64,000 nt of DNA from Anthracocystis setariae (taxonomy: Eukaryota > Basidiomycota > Ustilaginomycetes > Ustilaginales > Ustilaginaceae). Made by a program: the position numbers and the translations under genes. Below the pieces are notes generated by a model. That model searched no databases, was not told where the DNA came from, and worked only from the letters and a program-made list of their open reading frames with translations. The DNA is taken from NCBI GenBank assembly GCA_928724745.1, contig CAKMXJ010000016.1:448501-512500 (forward strand). Reading direction: 5' to 3'. Every line of letters starts with the position of its first letter. Position 1 is the stretch's first letter. Shown in pieces: positions 1 to 10,742 of the stretch.

Positions 1-1046
1 TTCGAGCGACTGATTGCGATTGCGGTGGAATCCATCTGCTTGACTGCTCTTGAATTCCTCTGGGTTGAAACACTAAACTTACCTATCCGTACGGCACGGC
101 ACGTGTCTCTTGTACCGCACTGTAAATGTACAATAATGGTGATTACTCATTGAGGGCCTATCTTGTCGCGAATTGAAGCTAGGGTCCGCCACCCTGACTG
201 GATTTCGATTGATGCCTTGAGTCTGATCGACAATTGTCAACGAAGAACGGTACAAGAGAGCCAAGGATGCGTCGAGTGATGGGATGGATTCGATCACGAC
301 CAAGCCCCGATCAGGGTCGTGTGGGATTTTGAAATTGACAGCTTCAACAGTGCAGTCGGCTGAGACGACTACACTGTGTGAAGAGAGAGAGAGAGAGAGA
401 GAGGGAGAGCGAACGCAAAGGCCTTTGCATTTTCCGCATTTTGCCAAAAAAGAATCGACGACATTGTGTTTGAGCTTTCAAGAGACGCGCTCTGCTGCTG
501 CGAAAATTAAGCTGATCACAGTGAAGCGTCGACAATTGTGGGCCGTACGAAACAAGCAGAGAGGCGCAGGTAGGTGGCTGTAGCGTCCGTCCAATCACAC
601 ACATTATTCGATATTCGCTTTGCCTTTGCCTTTGCCGTTGCTTTGATCCATCTGTCTCTCAACGGTCAACTACCATCTGCTACATGCGCTTCTATGATAT
701 TCACCATCCTTCTTTCACCGCACAGTCGAGCTACCACATATCCACGCCAGCGCAAGAGCACGCCTTCGTCGCTGCACAAGCCTATCGTTACCACAATCAC
801 TCTAGGCTCCCCTTTTCGTCTTTGCAACATAGGATCCATCGCTTTCGTCCAGAACAAAGTGCCAATCAAAAACGTACCAAGCAAGTTATTTGCTAGCCTC
901 TGCTATCTACCCATCACTTTCGCAAGCTGCGAGCACGCAACCCCCATCCAGGCGTATATACCACGCATCACTTGAGCGCAATCTCATTAGCCATTCGACA
1001 AAGCAAGACCACATCGGCTCTTTGCACCTCTTCTGACATTGACACC
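1..1046. other. Upstream region without a supported gene
   Basis: No reading frame here has protein-like composition; the short frames overlap one another on both strands and contain simple sequence. A GA-dinucleotide tract lies at 382-403. The last few hundred bases are the likely promoter and leader of the gene starting at 1047. Confidence 0.6.
382..403. repeat. (GA)n microsatellite
   Basis: Uninterrupted GA dinucleotides of about 11 units followed by a degenerate purine tail; a plain simple-sequence repeat in non-coding DNA. Confidence 0.9.
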
Positions 1047-3932
1047 ATGGCAGCCGGTATGTATCCTTCCACTCTCGCGCGTCCCGCTGTTTCAATCGCG
1101 ACAAGCTACTGACCTCGCTGTGCCATTGCTTCCGTTTTTTTTCCTCCTTGATTCGCAGGACCACCGCCAGGTCTCGGCATAGCAGCACCACCAGCGACAG
1201 CATTGCCGCCCAATCCTTTCGGCGCCAACAACTCTCAAGCCGCTCATCACTCGTCCCTCAGTCCTCCCGCCTCCGCCCGATCCACAACTCACTATGAGCG
1301 ACCCGCCAATTGTCCACGCATCTACAGCAGAGGTGCGCTTCTAGCCTACAGCTCCTCGACGCTCGTCGCAAAACCTGCCGCCATGGCATCCTTGCGCGAA
1401 TGGTACGGAGAATGGGAACCTTACTATCACAAGTCCGCCTACAACTACCGCGACACCTCACGCAGAGCTCACGCCGACGATTCGGCTGCCCACCATGCCG
1501 CTGACGCAGAAGACGCCGTCAACAACGGTGGAATCATCGGAGGTGCTCTTGGAGGCTTCGGCCCCAGAAGGGAAGGTGCAGGCGCTCGCTTCGGAGGCAG
1601 GAGGAATGAGGACCGAGAACGTAGCGAAGGTCTTCGTCTGGGAGAGGTCGGTGGACGCAGAGTTGCACCTGCCGGCAAAAACCCGTTTGGACAAATCTCA
1701 GCAAGTGGCACCTTCAAGCCTGCAGGCACCCCGGGAGGCGGACGAGGTCTGCCTCGAGACGCTAACGCAGACGGTCTGGCCGAAGGACGCCGCGGTATGG
1801 GCGAGCGCTCCGCCTCTTATGGCAAGGACAGGATGCGTGAAATGCTTCCAGATGACAGGAGACGCGATCCCAACCGCGAGAGGCGACGCGGAGAGCGTGG
1901 CGACGACCCTGACGAGAGCCGCGAGGAAGGCGAAATCATCGAGTCGCCCAGAATGCGACGCACCGGAGGTGCCGACAACGCTTCCGACTGGCGTCGACCT
2001 GGAGATCGTGACCGCGCTGGACCTTTCTCCAGCATTGCGTCCGACCGATTGCGACCCAGCGAGCGACGCGGTGCTCAACGTGCCGGAGGCGCCCCCTGGG
2101 CTGGTGGCGATGATGACAATCCAGCTTGGCTCGAAGACAACTCGGAACCTCTTCCCGTCGACAACCGTGCTCCCTTTGGCCAGTTTGGCAGCCGTCGCAA
2201 GGATGATGGTCTCCACGATACCTCACGAGGCGACGACATGGCCGGCGCCGTTGACAGCATTCAGGCGTTCAAGGCACAGATGAAGGAACGCGAGCGTCGC
2301 GAGAGGCTAGCAAGGGGTGAAGCCGAACCCGAAGACAACCGCGCTCTCGAGAGCCGTGCCGCATGGCAAAGCACCGACCGCGATGCGTCGGGAGAGTACG
2401 CGTTCGGTCGAGATGCAGCATCGCAGCAGGCTGAGCTCGACGCCATCCGTCAGGAAATGATGGCAGCTGCCAACCAGCGCTCGTCTTCGTCTGGCGCTTC
2501 GCTCTACGACAGCATTTCCAACAGCCACGGTGCGTCCGAAGGCGGTCAAGCTCCTCCTGGTCTTCCAGGCCGATCTAGTCGGTTCGCTCGCTTCTTTGAC
2601 GGACGAGGTCCTCCGCGTGATCCGCAAGCGGCTGCGCTTGCTGCGCAGCAGAAGATGTTGGAATCTATGAACGCCGCCGCCGCCGCTTCCGAGAAGGACA
2701 AGGATGCCTCGAGCGTCCACAGTCCGCAATCGCCTCCCAACGCCTCTTCGAGCTCGATCAACATTTCCGAGCTGTTCAGCAAAACTTCGCTCAAGGACAG
2801 CTCGCACAAGGATGGCTCGGGCAAGAATGTTTCCGAGGCCGATCAGCAGAGCATGCAGAAGCTCATGGCCATGTTGCAGGGCGGCGGTGGAAGTGGATCA
2901 GGAACGCCTACGTTCAGCAAGGGTGCAGAGGGACCTGAGACGGCTGACCGCTTGATGGACAAGTTGCTCGCTCAGAAGCGCAACGGTGACGATGGAGGCA
3001 ACGAGCGTCCTCGTAGTATCGTTTCGCCTGGCGTGGCTTCTGCTGAGGCGCTCAACCATGGCATGGACGCGCGCTCGCCTCTCGCGTACAATCAACACCA
3101 CCATCATCGGGAATCGAGCAACACCCCGGGCGTGGCGCACCAACAATCGATGGCGCCTCACCATCTGCCTCCGCAAGACTCGCAATTTCCGCAGTACCAG
3201 CAGCAGCAGCAGCAGCAGCGTTCCGAATCGCCAGCTGTGCCGTACAATGATGGACGACAGCAGCAACAGCAGCAGCAGCAGCAGCAGCAGCTTGCTACCA
3301 GCCCGGGTGCGGGTATGGCTGGCTTTGGCGGGTTCCCGGGTGGGATGGGACGACCTCCGCTGCCTGGGATGGATCCTCGATTGATGGCTCGGCCACCGAT
3401 GGGTGGACCTGGTTTCCAACAGATGCCGCCTCACATTGCGGCGTCGCTGGGGTTGGCGAGGGGACCGATGCCGCCGGGGATGGGCAATATGGCTCCTCCT
3501 CCGCCGCCTCCACCGATGGGGGTGGCTGGTGGACGGGGACCGGGACCGGGACCGAATGGAGGCTTCCCAGGTTTCGCACCGCCGTTCCCAGGAGGTAGGC
3601 CGATTCCGCCGGGGATGCCGCCGCAGTTGTATCAGCAGTTGATGAGTATGCCGCCGCATATTCAGCAGCAGGTGTTGGCAGGGCAGCCGTTTGCGGCTGG
3701 GATGCCTCCACCGCCGCCACCGCCTAGAGCGGCGTATGAGGCGGATGCCAGGTCGCACAGCCCGGCACACCAGTTTAGTGCCTATTATGCCGCAGGTGTT
3801 CAGGGACCAGGTAGTCCATCGCAACAACAGCATTCGGAGGGGCAGGTGGTTAGTGTAGGAGCACAGGCGATGGGTGGAGCTAACCTCATGGCGCTGCTCA
3901 GCGGTGGACGGAATACGCCGACGAACAACTAA
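1047..3932 (+). CDS. Candidate eIF4E-binding protein, 4E-T-like (spliced)
   Basis: Predicted 927-aa protein. The start is the ATG at 1047, followed by a 10-base first exon, an intron at 1057-1158 (donor GTATGT, acceptor TTCGCAG) and exon 2 at 1159-3932; the frame joins cleanly. Near the N-terminus is a canonical eIF4E-binding signature Y-x4-L-hydrophobic (YSRGALL, residues 59-65). It is followed about 17 residues later by LREWYGEWE (82-90), an arrangement I recognise from fungal 4E-T-like proteins. The rest is Arg/Asp/Glu-rich, then Ser-, Gln- and Pro/Gly/Met-rich, with two polyglutamine runs (coded near 3199-3222 and 3259-3290) and polyproline runs. Such composition is typical of P-body and translational repressor proteins. 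There is no folded catalytic domain. The eIF4E link is inferred from the short motif and its context, not from overall homology. Confidence 0.6.
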
Positions 3933-3988
3933 AACCTTGAGGCGCAGATAAGTCGGGTTGGTAGTGTTTGGCGAAATAATGAAAAATC

Positions 3989-4024
3989 TTTTTCTTTTTT
4001 TTTTTTTTTTTTTTTTTTTTGTGA

Positions 4025-4051
<27 letters not shown>
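3989..4051. repeat. Poly(T) run followed by (TC)n
   Basis: A run of about 25 T (to 4020) is followed by a TC dinucleotide tract (4025-4051). It lies between the convergent 3' ends of the 4E-T-like gene and isovaleryl-CoA dehydrogenase and probably falls in untranslated sequence. Confidence 0.85.
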
Positions 4052-4055
<4 letters not shown>

Positions 4056-4143
4056 CTCATCGTGGGCTGTGGTGGATGGGAGGATGTGTATTGATGGAAG
4101 GGGGATTGGATTGGATTGGATTGGGTTAGGAGGATGAGGGATT

Positions 4144-5421
4144 TTAGAGGAGTTGTTGGTTGAATTCTCTGCCTATGAGCATGCGTCTGATTTCCTGGGT
4201 GCCTGCTCCTACAGTGTAGAGACGTGCGTCTCGCCAGAAGCGGGCGACGGGGTAATCGTTTGTGTAGCCGTTTCCGCCTAGGATTTGCATGGCCTCGGAG
4301 GTGATTTCGATGCAACGGTCGGATGAGTAGAGGATGGAGCCAGCGCAATCTCTGCGGCTAATTTTGCCTTGATCGCACGCTCGACCTACGGCGTAAACGT
4401 AGCTACGCGCGGCACCGAGTTTGGTGTACATGTCGGCGATTTTTGCCTGTAGCAATTGGAATTCGCCGATTCGTTGACCGAATTGCTTGCGTTCGTGTGC
4501 GTACTGCACCGAGTAATCGAATGCGGCTTGCATAAGTCCTAAAGGTCCACCCGAGAGCACTAGACGCTCAAGATCGAGTCCCGACATGAGCACCGAGGCA
4601 CCCTTATTGACGCGACCGAGAACGTTGGTTTCGGGCACTTGGACGTTGTCAAAGTGAATCTCGCATGTGTCGGAACCGCGCATACCCACCTTGTCGAGTT
4701 TGGGCAGCTGCGTGAATCCCTTCATGCCTTTTTCCAGGATGAAGGCGGTGATGCCCTTGGAGCCCGCCTTGGGCTCGGTTTTGGCATACACGATGAATGT
4801 GGATGAAATAGGAGCATTGGTGATCCACATCTTGCCACCATTGAGAACGTAATGGTCGCCCTTCTTGATGGCTGTCGTCGTCATTGAAACGACGTCCGAG
4901 CCCGAACCGGGCTCGCTCATGGCGAGAGAGCCTACTTTCTTACCGCTGATCAGATCCGGAAGGTACTTTTCCTTTTGCTCCTTGGTTCCATGACGATTAA
5001 GCTGATTGACGCAGAGGTTGGAATGAGCACCGTAGGAGAGCGCAACACTTCCGCTAGCCCTGCTCAGCTCCTCCATAACAATGGTGTGATCAAGGTACCC
5101 CTTGCCGAGACCGCCAAACTCCTCAGGAACAGTGATACCCAAAAGACCCATGTCGCCGAGCTTGGTCCAGATATCCTTAGGCGACTCGTTGTTGCGATCG
5201 ATAGCGGCGGCCTTCTCGGGAGGAAGTTCGGCACTGACAAAAGTGGCCACCGCATCTCGTAGCTCAGCTTGTTCTTCGGACAAACCGGCGATGTCGCTGT
5301 TGTAGAAAGTGGTGGCGTAGCCACGACGAGCAAGCGTGGGCGCAACAGAAGTGCCAAGACCGGAGCGCAATGGCGCGCGAACCAAAGATCGAAGGGCAAG
5401 CAGAGACATGTTGACGTGCAT
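4144..5421 (-). CDS. IVD: Isovaleryl-CoA dehydrogenase, mitochondrial
   Basis: 425-aa acyl-CoA dehydrogenase oxidising isovaleryl-CoA to 3-methylcrotonyl-CoA in leucine breakdown, passing electrons to ETF in the mitochondrial matrix. The N-terminus is Arg/Leu/Ser-rich without acidic residues (a presequence, about 30-35 residues ending near RRGYAT). The acyl-CoA dehydrogenase signature SEPGSGSDVVSM is present. The segment SGLDLERLVLSGGPLGLMQA matches isovaleryl-CoA dehydrogenase and contains the glutamate used as the catalytic base in this subfamily. The C-terminal GGNGYTNDYPVARFWRDAR block and the ending are typical. Length equals the family norm. Two in-frame Met codons (5421 and 5409) could both start the presequence; I took the longer. 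No intron is needed. Confidence 0.95.
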   Translation of the reverse strand: MHVNMSLLALRSLVRAPLRSGLGTSVAPTLARRGYATTFYNSDIAGLSEEQAELRDAVATFVSAELPPEKAAAIDRNNESPKDIWTKLGDMGLLGITVPEEFGGLGKGYLDHTIVMEELSRASGSVALSYGAHSNLCVNQLNRHGTKEQKEKYLPDLISGKKVGSLAMSEPGSGSDVVSMTTTAIKKGDHYVLNGGKMWITNAPISSTFIVYAKTEPKAGSKGITAFILEKGMKGFTQLPKLDKVGMRGSDTCEIHFDNVQVPETNVLGRVNKGASVLMSGLDLERLVLSGGPLGLMQAAFDYSVQYAHERKQFGQRIGEFQLLQAKIADMYTKLGAARSYVYAVGRACDQGKISRRDCAGSILYSSDRCIEITSEAMQILGGNGYTNDYPVARFWRDARLYTVGAGTQEIRRMLIGREFNQQLL

Positions 5422-6739
5422 ACCAAGCGGATGACGGTGTTGGGGAGGAAGGAAACAGGCAAATAAATGCTTTGGTGAAGAGGATAGAGTGGGAGGGCCG
5501 TGCTGAGGATGACCGAACCGGTTAAACGGGGCAAAGGAAAAAAAAAGTGTGGACCAAAGGGAATTTGTTTGGGTGTGCGTTGCGTGTTGAGCGGTGTTGG
5601 GCTGTCACCGAAATTTCGCATTTAGCGGGGGGAGGGGGGGGGGAGCAATCCAGTTTGTTGCTGATGGTCCGATCCTGTCTTTTCCTTTCTTTTCCTGTCT
5701 ACCGGCAACCATAAAAACGGGGACCCCGCATTGTGAGCGATGCAAGTCTCGCACGAACGAAAAAATCCTTTTTTTTTCTTTTTTCTTTTTTCTTTTTTTT
5801 TCTTTCTTTTTTTGGGTCCTTTCTTGTCGCTTTTCGCAAGCTACCCTTGGTTGACAAGCTAAGACTTTTTGGCTTTTCTCGATGCTTGAGTTTCGACAAT
5901 GATACCACGATACCCTATCTGTAACTAAGCCTGGGCTGTGTTGCAATTATCATTGTTCACTTCGCTTCGAAATGTGTTACCCTTGCCTCTCTATCGCATC
6001 TTTTTTGATGCGCTCTCAAAAAGAATTGCTAAAAAAAGGTTAAAAAAATCAGGTCGAAAATTTGGGCATCTCCTGCAACCTGAGCCCTACAGCATCCCTT
6101 CTCCAAGTTTGATCGAGAAGAGAAGCAGGGAAGTACAGCATCCTGCATCGAAGCATACGTTCAGAGCGGAGCAGGAACAGCACATACCCTCACTCCAACT
6201 CAGTCTCAAACAATGCACAAAGTAACATCGCCCGACAATCCATTCTACCGGCCGAGTTGGTGCATCCCGACCCTATCGACTCCAATCCACCATCACGCCC
6301 GCTCCAGACCAAGCCACAAAAAAAAAACAGAGTGAACACGGAGAATACACTGTCTTACAACCATGACGTAACCAAAGAAACGAATCGAGACCAACAAACA
6401 TCCCTACAGTACAACGAAAAATAAAAAACAACCCAAACCCCCGAAACCATGGAAGAGGCGAGCAACACCGACGAAAAGCTGGATACTGTGTGATTTGAGA
6501 CCGAAAGATATGGGATGGCCGAGTCAATGTGCAGGGAGCCGGGGTATGTGGATCGTATTATATGCCTGGGCGTTTTCGGGGACGTGATTGGCAGTGCATA
6601 AACTGCCACAACAGTGACAAGGGACAAGTCAAGATAAAGGATAGACAGAAATAGGTGGTGAAACGATTGATCAACCTCGAGTTGTCGAGGGGTATACGTG
6701 GCTCAAATGCTGCTGTTGATGGTGCGATGGTTTATTGTT
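5422..6739. other. Promoter of IVD and 3' region of LTO1; no gene seen
   Basis: This 1.3-kb stretch holds a G-rich run (about 5626-5643), a long T/C-rich tract (5767-5815) and A-runs, but no frame that looks like protein. It should contain the IVD promoter/leader and the 3' untranslated region of the LTO1 gene, which is transcribed toward it. Confidence 0.6.
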
Positions 6740-7387
6740 TCAGTACTTCAGCTGTGCAGGGTCGACAAGCTTGCCAGCGACCAGAACCGACTTGGCCTCC
6801 GACTTATCAGTGTTCTTCTGACCATCGACATCGGCTGAGTCGCGTCCAAGCTTCGCCAACGACGTGCGCTGCGGAGAAACACCCAGCACAGAACACGTCA
6901 AGCGATACTTGGCTCGAATCTTTTCCAGCAGCGTGAGCATATCCAGCTTGGCCAAATCTTCATCGCTGTTTGCATCGGTATCTGCATCGGCGACAACGTT
7001 GATATCCTCGCCCGAATCCGGCCCTGTCACGGATGACGCGGCGAGGTCGGTCGAAGGGTCTGACGAGGTATTCGTCATGGGCAAGAAAGAGGTAAGCCGT
7101 TCGAGGGCAGCTAGATGCTGAATCTGCTTGGTTTGCTTGCGTGAGCTGTGTCCCTGTGCATCGGCTTGCTCTAGGCATTCTCGCCAAACTTGAGCCATAC
7201 CTCGGTAGTAGCCAACCTCTTCCCAAAGCTCGAATCCTTTTTCGCGACCAAGCTCGCGGCCCTCGAACGTACCATGCAGTGCACCATGCTCGAATCCTTG
7301 CCGATAGCCTTCTTGATAAGCTGTCTCCTCGACGTTGTTGATCGACTCAAAGTCAAAATCGAACACATCCGCCGAAGCTTCAACCAT
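6740..7387 (-). CDS. LTO1: LTO1/ORAOV1-like Yae1-domain protein
   Basis: 215-aa protein from the ATG at 7387. The frame extends further upstream, but that part is low-complexity Phe-rich sequence from an A/T tract and was not used. Residues about 26-63 carry the Yae1/deca-GX3 repeat: glycines every fourth position (EGYRQGFEHGALHGTFEGRELGREKG), followed by ELWEEVGYYRG. Known role of the family: Lto1 with Yae1 is the adaptor that brings ABCE1/Rli1 to the cytosolic iron-sulfur targeting complex, so it serves ribosome recycling. The C-terminus is acidic and variable and ends in LKY. In yeast Lto1 an aromatic (Trp) C-terminus docks to the targeting complex; here a Tyr occupies the end. The gene lies 172 bp downstream of the RRM gene on the same strand. 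Confidence 0.85.
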   Translation of the reverse strand: MVEASADVFDFDFESINNVEETAYQEGYRQGFEHGALHGTFEGRELGREKGFELWEEVGYYRGMAQVWRECLEQADAQGHSSRKQTKQIQHLAALERLTSFLPMTNTSSDPSTDLAASSVTGPDSGEDINVVADADTDANSDEDLAKLDMLTLLEKIRAKYRLTCSVLGVSPQRTSLAKLGRDSADVDGQKNTDKSEAKSVLVAGKLVDPAQLKY

Positions 7388-7559
7388 GTTGGAATTTGAT
7401 GACCGGAGATGATGCTGGTCGGGAAGCAACGTGTGTCGAGGTTCCAACGCCGGCAACAACAGGCGCGAGCGCGTTAATTGAACCCTTTTCTTTCGAGCAG
7501 CTTGCCAAAAAAAAAAAATTTGAAAAAATGAAAAATAATGTTCGATTTTCGTAACGCAC

Positions 7560-10500
7560 TCATCGACGCGCTCCACCGAGGCTCTCGCTCGCCGAGCCCA
7601 AGCTCATTTGAGCGATGGGAGCACCCATGTCGGGAGATGCTGCAGATCCAGCGCTAGATCCACTCGCAGGACCGCCGCTGCCATTGACAGCCATGTTCAT
7701 GGCCGAGTTGGAGTTCATACGAAAAAGCGGATTCTTGCTAAAGCTCAGACGAATGCCGCCATTCTTGATGGCGCCACCGAGCGAATGACCGTTGAGCTCG
7801 GACATGGCTTTGGAGGCAGTGTGAACATCCTCGAACTCGACAAAGCACATCGGACCGTTCGACTTGAGCCGAAAGGAGAACTGGCGAAACCCTCGGCAGT
7901 TGCTAAACACAGCGCGAAGCTGATCCTCGATCTGCGACAAAACGGCGCTCGAGGCATTGCTGGGCAAGTTGCCCACAAACAGCGTGTTGACCGGAGGATG
8001 ATTGTCGCCGATGACATTGCGGCCGGTAGGGCTAGGCAGCTCGGGGCTCGGAACCTGCTGTGGTCTAATGGTACCCGTGTCATCCTCGTTGGGAGGAGAA
8101 CCAAGCTTGAGCGAGCCAAAGCGCGTCACGACGGGTGAAGGCTGGTGGTGGTGTTCTACCGAATCCGGACCATTTGAGGATGGAATCGAATTGGCTCGAT
8201 TGTCCGGCTTGACAGCATCTTCAGACTTGTTTGCGCTGCCAGGTGCGGCAGAGTGTTCGCTTCCGATTGGCCCGGCTGCCGACGAGCGAGAGCCTTGCCT
8301 TGCGAAGCTGGGTCGCTGCCCTGGTGCTGCACCAAACAAGCCCGGCGGAGGTGACCCGACTGCGGTCCAGTCAGGTCGAGGGCCGCCTTGCGCGTTCATG
8401 TTCTGACTCGATGGCCCTCTCGGTGGTGCCGGCATCGGACCGGCGCCGCTTTCAGGAGCATAATAGTCGATAGGACCCATCGAAGCGCCCCATTTGTCTG
8501 CAGCGGCCGGGTTCTGCCCTTGCGACCCTGCGGCCTGTCTCGCTTGCTGTTCCAGTGCAGCGGATGGACCCATCGATGTTCGCAATACGTTTGGATTAGC
8601 CTGTGCAAAAAAGTCGGGACCTCCAAACATTTCCTGAGGAGATAAAAGATCAGCAGGTGTCGAGGTTGAACCGGCAGCAGAAAGGGGTGCTTGGCCATTG
8701 AAAGGCTCAAAGCCGCCCGGACCTTTGCCGAAAGGCGTAAAAGGCCCTGATTGTCCACCGGGACCGTTCATTTGCGGACCTGCGCGAGGATCGAACGGCC
8801 CTCCAGGTGCAAATGGCGGCGGCGGCGGCGGTGGCGGATGGCTGCTGTTAGCACTGCCGGGCCCGAGGTTGGAAGAAGGCGGCATGGGGCCACCAGCACC
8901 CTCGGGATAGCCGGGTGCAGGCAGGATGGGTCGTTGCTTGGTGTGAAGGTTCTTTTTGGCCATCTCGGTCTTGAGCACGCAGCCTTTGTCGGCGTCGACT
9001 TTGCGTCCGTTGAGCGCATCGCGCGCTTCTAGAGCCTCGGCGCGGGTACGGAATTTGGCAAAGCCGATGATCTGCTTGATCTTGCCTGCTGCAGCTGCAG
9101 ATGCGTTGGCAGCTCCGGCAGGACCGAGCCCTGGTGCACCCAGAGCGCTTGGCATGCCGCCCATGTTGGCCAAGGACGAGAAAGCATCGGTGTTGCCAGC
9201 GCCTCGCAGTGCCGGAGGCAAGTTCTGGTCATCCCATCCAGGCCCCACGTTGGCGGCGGCCATGTCAAAGACGCCGGATCCTGGCATGTTTACCGCCTGG
9301 TATGGACCGCCGGGCCCTGCTGACAACGGCCCATTGCCATCTGCGACGCGGCCGTTTGGGCCTAAAGTGCCAAGCCCGGCGGGGATTTTGAGGGTCGATG
9401 CTTCAAAGCCTTTAGCGAATAGGAACATATTGGCGAACTCGCGTTCGGTCATGTCGTCCGGGAAGCCGACGATGAACACGGTGGTGATCTCCTCTGCAGG
9501 ACCACCTTGCGATGCCAAGCCCGCGACGTTGCCGATGCCACTCTGCATACCAAGCTGCTGTTGGCCTGGCGGGAGTTGCTGGTGCTGGTGTTGCTGCTGG
9601 ATTTGCTGCTGGTGCTGTTGTGGTGCGAGGTGAGGCTGATGTGAGGATGACTGCTGCTGTTGGAGGTGGTGCTGGGATTGCACCTGCATCTGGTGCTGGA
9701 GCTGCATCATGCTTCTTGGGCTGAGGTTGGTTGCGTTGGGCTTTGACAGCATGGCAGGGCCAGCAACCGCAGGCGCACCTGGAGCACCGATTCCGTAGGG
9801 TGGGCGAGGACTGAATTCATCTTGTGCGCCATTGCGAGGGTTAACGCCCATGTGTGCCAGCTCGTCGCGTGCGCCAGGGGCGTAATGGCCTGGAGAGAGA
9901 CCGAAACGTTGCGAAACGAGGTCGTGGTCCTGGCTCGAGGATAAGTTGAAGCCCCTTGCATCGGGGCCAAAGCCAGCTCGGAAGGCAACATTGATAGGGT
10001 CTGAGGTGGAAAGTGCAGCTGCGTTGGCGTTTTTGGCTGCTTCCGAGGCCGAATGGCTGGCGCCATTGGGTGAGAAAAGCTCATTGTATCCGAGGAAAGG
10101 CTCGGCAGCGGCACTTGCCGAAGAGAGACCGGAGTTGAGAGATGGTTTGCGTTGGGTGGAGCTGGTCGGTGCACGATTGGCATTGCTGGAGACTTGGGCG
10201 ATGGAGTTCCACCTTTCGCCTGGATCACCCATTGGGAAGTTGAAGGATCGCTTTGTTGGCGAGGGTGAGCGGGCACCAGAACTGCCGGGCATACCGGGCT
10301 CACCTATTGGTTGGGGCGAAGTGAGACGTGGATACGGCTGCATGGCTCTGGACGCAGCGAGCGCGGAATGATTGGGGTGTGCCAAAGGCGGAGAGGAGTG
10401 AAACGAGAGGCCGGGTGGACCCGAGGCTGGAACCGATCGGGAAGCGGAAGGGGCAAAGATGCCGGGAGGTGGCGGTGGTCTTGAATCTGCGTTGTAGTCC

Positions 10501-10742
10501 ATACCAAACGAAGATGAGGTTCTGGAGAAAGAATCTAGTTCGGAATTAGACGAACGATCCAGGAAGTCGACGCCTTCAGGCATGGTCCGCGGGATGGCGG
10601 ACAGATGAGGCAGATGTAGCTGGTCGGCGCGCGCCGAGTTATGGAAATGAGATGTGAGATGGTTGTTGTTGTTGTTGGCGTTGTTGTTGTGTGCGTCCGA
10701 GTAAGAATGGATAGGTGCGAACGAGGCGAGAGCTGATGTCAT
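7560..10742 (-). CDS. WHI3: Whi3/Scw1-like RNA-binding protein, two RRMs
   Basis: 1,060-aa protein. The N-terminal 400 residues are Asn/Ser/Pro-rich and end in a Gln/His-rich prion-like stretch. The first RRM starts near residue 417 (TTVFIVGFPDDMTEREFANMF) and finishes near 604 (IIGFAKFRTRAEALEARDALNG), its halves separated by an unusually long Gly/Pro/Ala-rich insertion. A second RRM at about 916-1000 has RNP2 (NTLFVGNLP) and an RNP1-like strand (GPMCFVEFED), followed by GIRLSFSKNPLFRM, diagnostic of the Whi3/Whi4/Scw1 family. Family knowledge: cytoplasmic mRNA-binding regulators of cyclin mRNA, cell size, polarity and wall integrity that condense through their Gln-rich tracts. No intron is required. 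A long 5' non-coding region precedes it. Confidence 0.88.
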   Translation of the reverse strand: MTSALASFAPIHSYSDAHNNNANNNNNHLTSHFHNSARADQLHLPHLSAIPRTMPEGVDFLDRSSNSELDSFSRTSSSFGMDYNADSRPPPPPGIFAPSASRSVPASGPPGLSFHSSPPLAHPNHSALAASRAMQPYPRLTSPQPIGEPGMPGSSGARSPSPTKRSFNFPMGDPGERWNSIAQVSSNANRAPTSSTQRKPSLNSGLSSASAAAEPFLGYNELFSPNGASHSASEAAKNANAAALSTSDPINVAFRAGFGPDARGFNLSSSQDHDLVSQRFGLSPGHYAPGARDELAHMGVNPRNGAQDEFSPRPPYGIGAPGAPAVAGPAMLSKPNATNLSPRSMMQLQHQMQVQSQHHLQQQQSSSHQPHLAPQQHQQQIQQQHQHQQLPPGQQQLGMQSGIGNVAGLASQGGPAEEITTVFIVGFPDDMTEREFANMFLFAKGFEASTLKIPAGLGTLGPNGRVADGNGPLSAGPGGPYQAVNMPGSGVFDMAAANVGPGWDDQNLPPALRGAGNTDAFSSLANMGGMPSALGAPGLGPAGAANASAAAAGKIKQIIGFAKFRTRAEALEARDALNGRKVDADKGCVLKTEMAKKNLHTKQRPILPAPGYPEGAGGPMPPSSNLGPGSANSSHPPPPPPPPFAPGGPFDPRAGPQMNGPGGQSGPFTPFGKGPGGFEPFNGQAPLSAAGSTSTPADLLSPQEMFGGPDFFAQANPNVLRTSMGPSAALEQQARQAAGSQGQNPAAADKWGASMGPIDYYAPESGAGPMPAPPRGPSSQNMNAQGGPRPDWTAVGSPPPGLFGAAPGQRPSFARQGSRSSAAGPIGSEHSAAPGSANKSEDAVKPDNRANSIPSSNGPDSVEHHHQPSPVVTRFGSLKLGSPPNEDDTGTIRPQQVPSPELPSPTGRNVIGDNHPPVNTLFVGNLPSNASSAVLSQIEDQLRAVFSNCRGFRQFSFRLKSNGPMCFVEFEDVHTASKAMSELNGHSLGGAIKNGGIRLSFSKNPLFRMNSNSAMNMAVNGSGGPASGSSAGSAASPDMGAPIAQMSLGSASESLGGARR

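Noticed and set aside
2898..3833. Minus-strand frame rich in Arg, His and Leu opposite the 4E-T-like gene
   Set aside because: Generated by the polyQ and polyPro codon repeats of the other strand.
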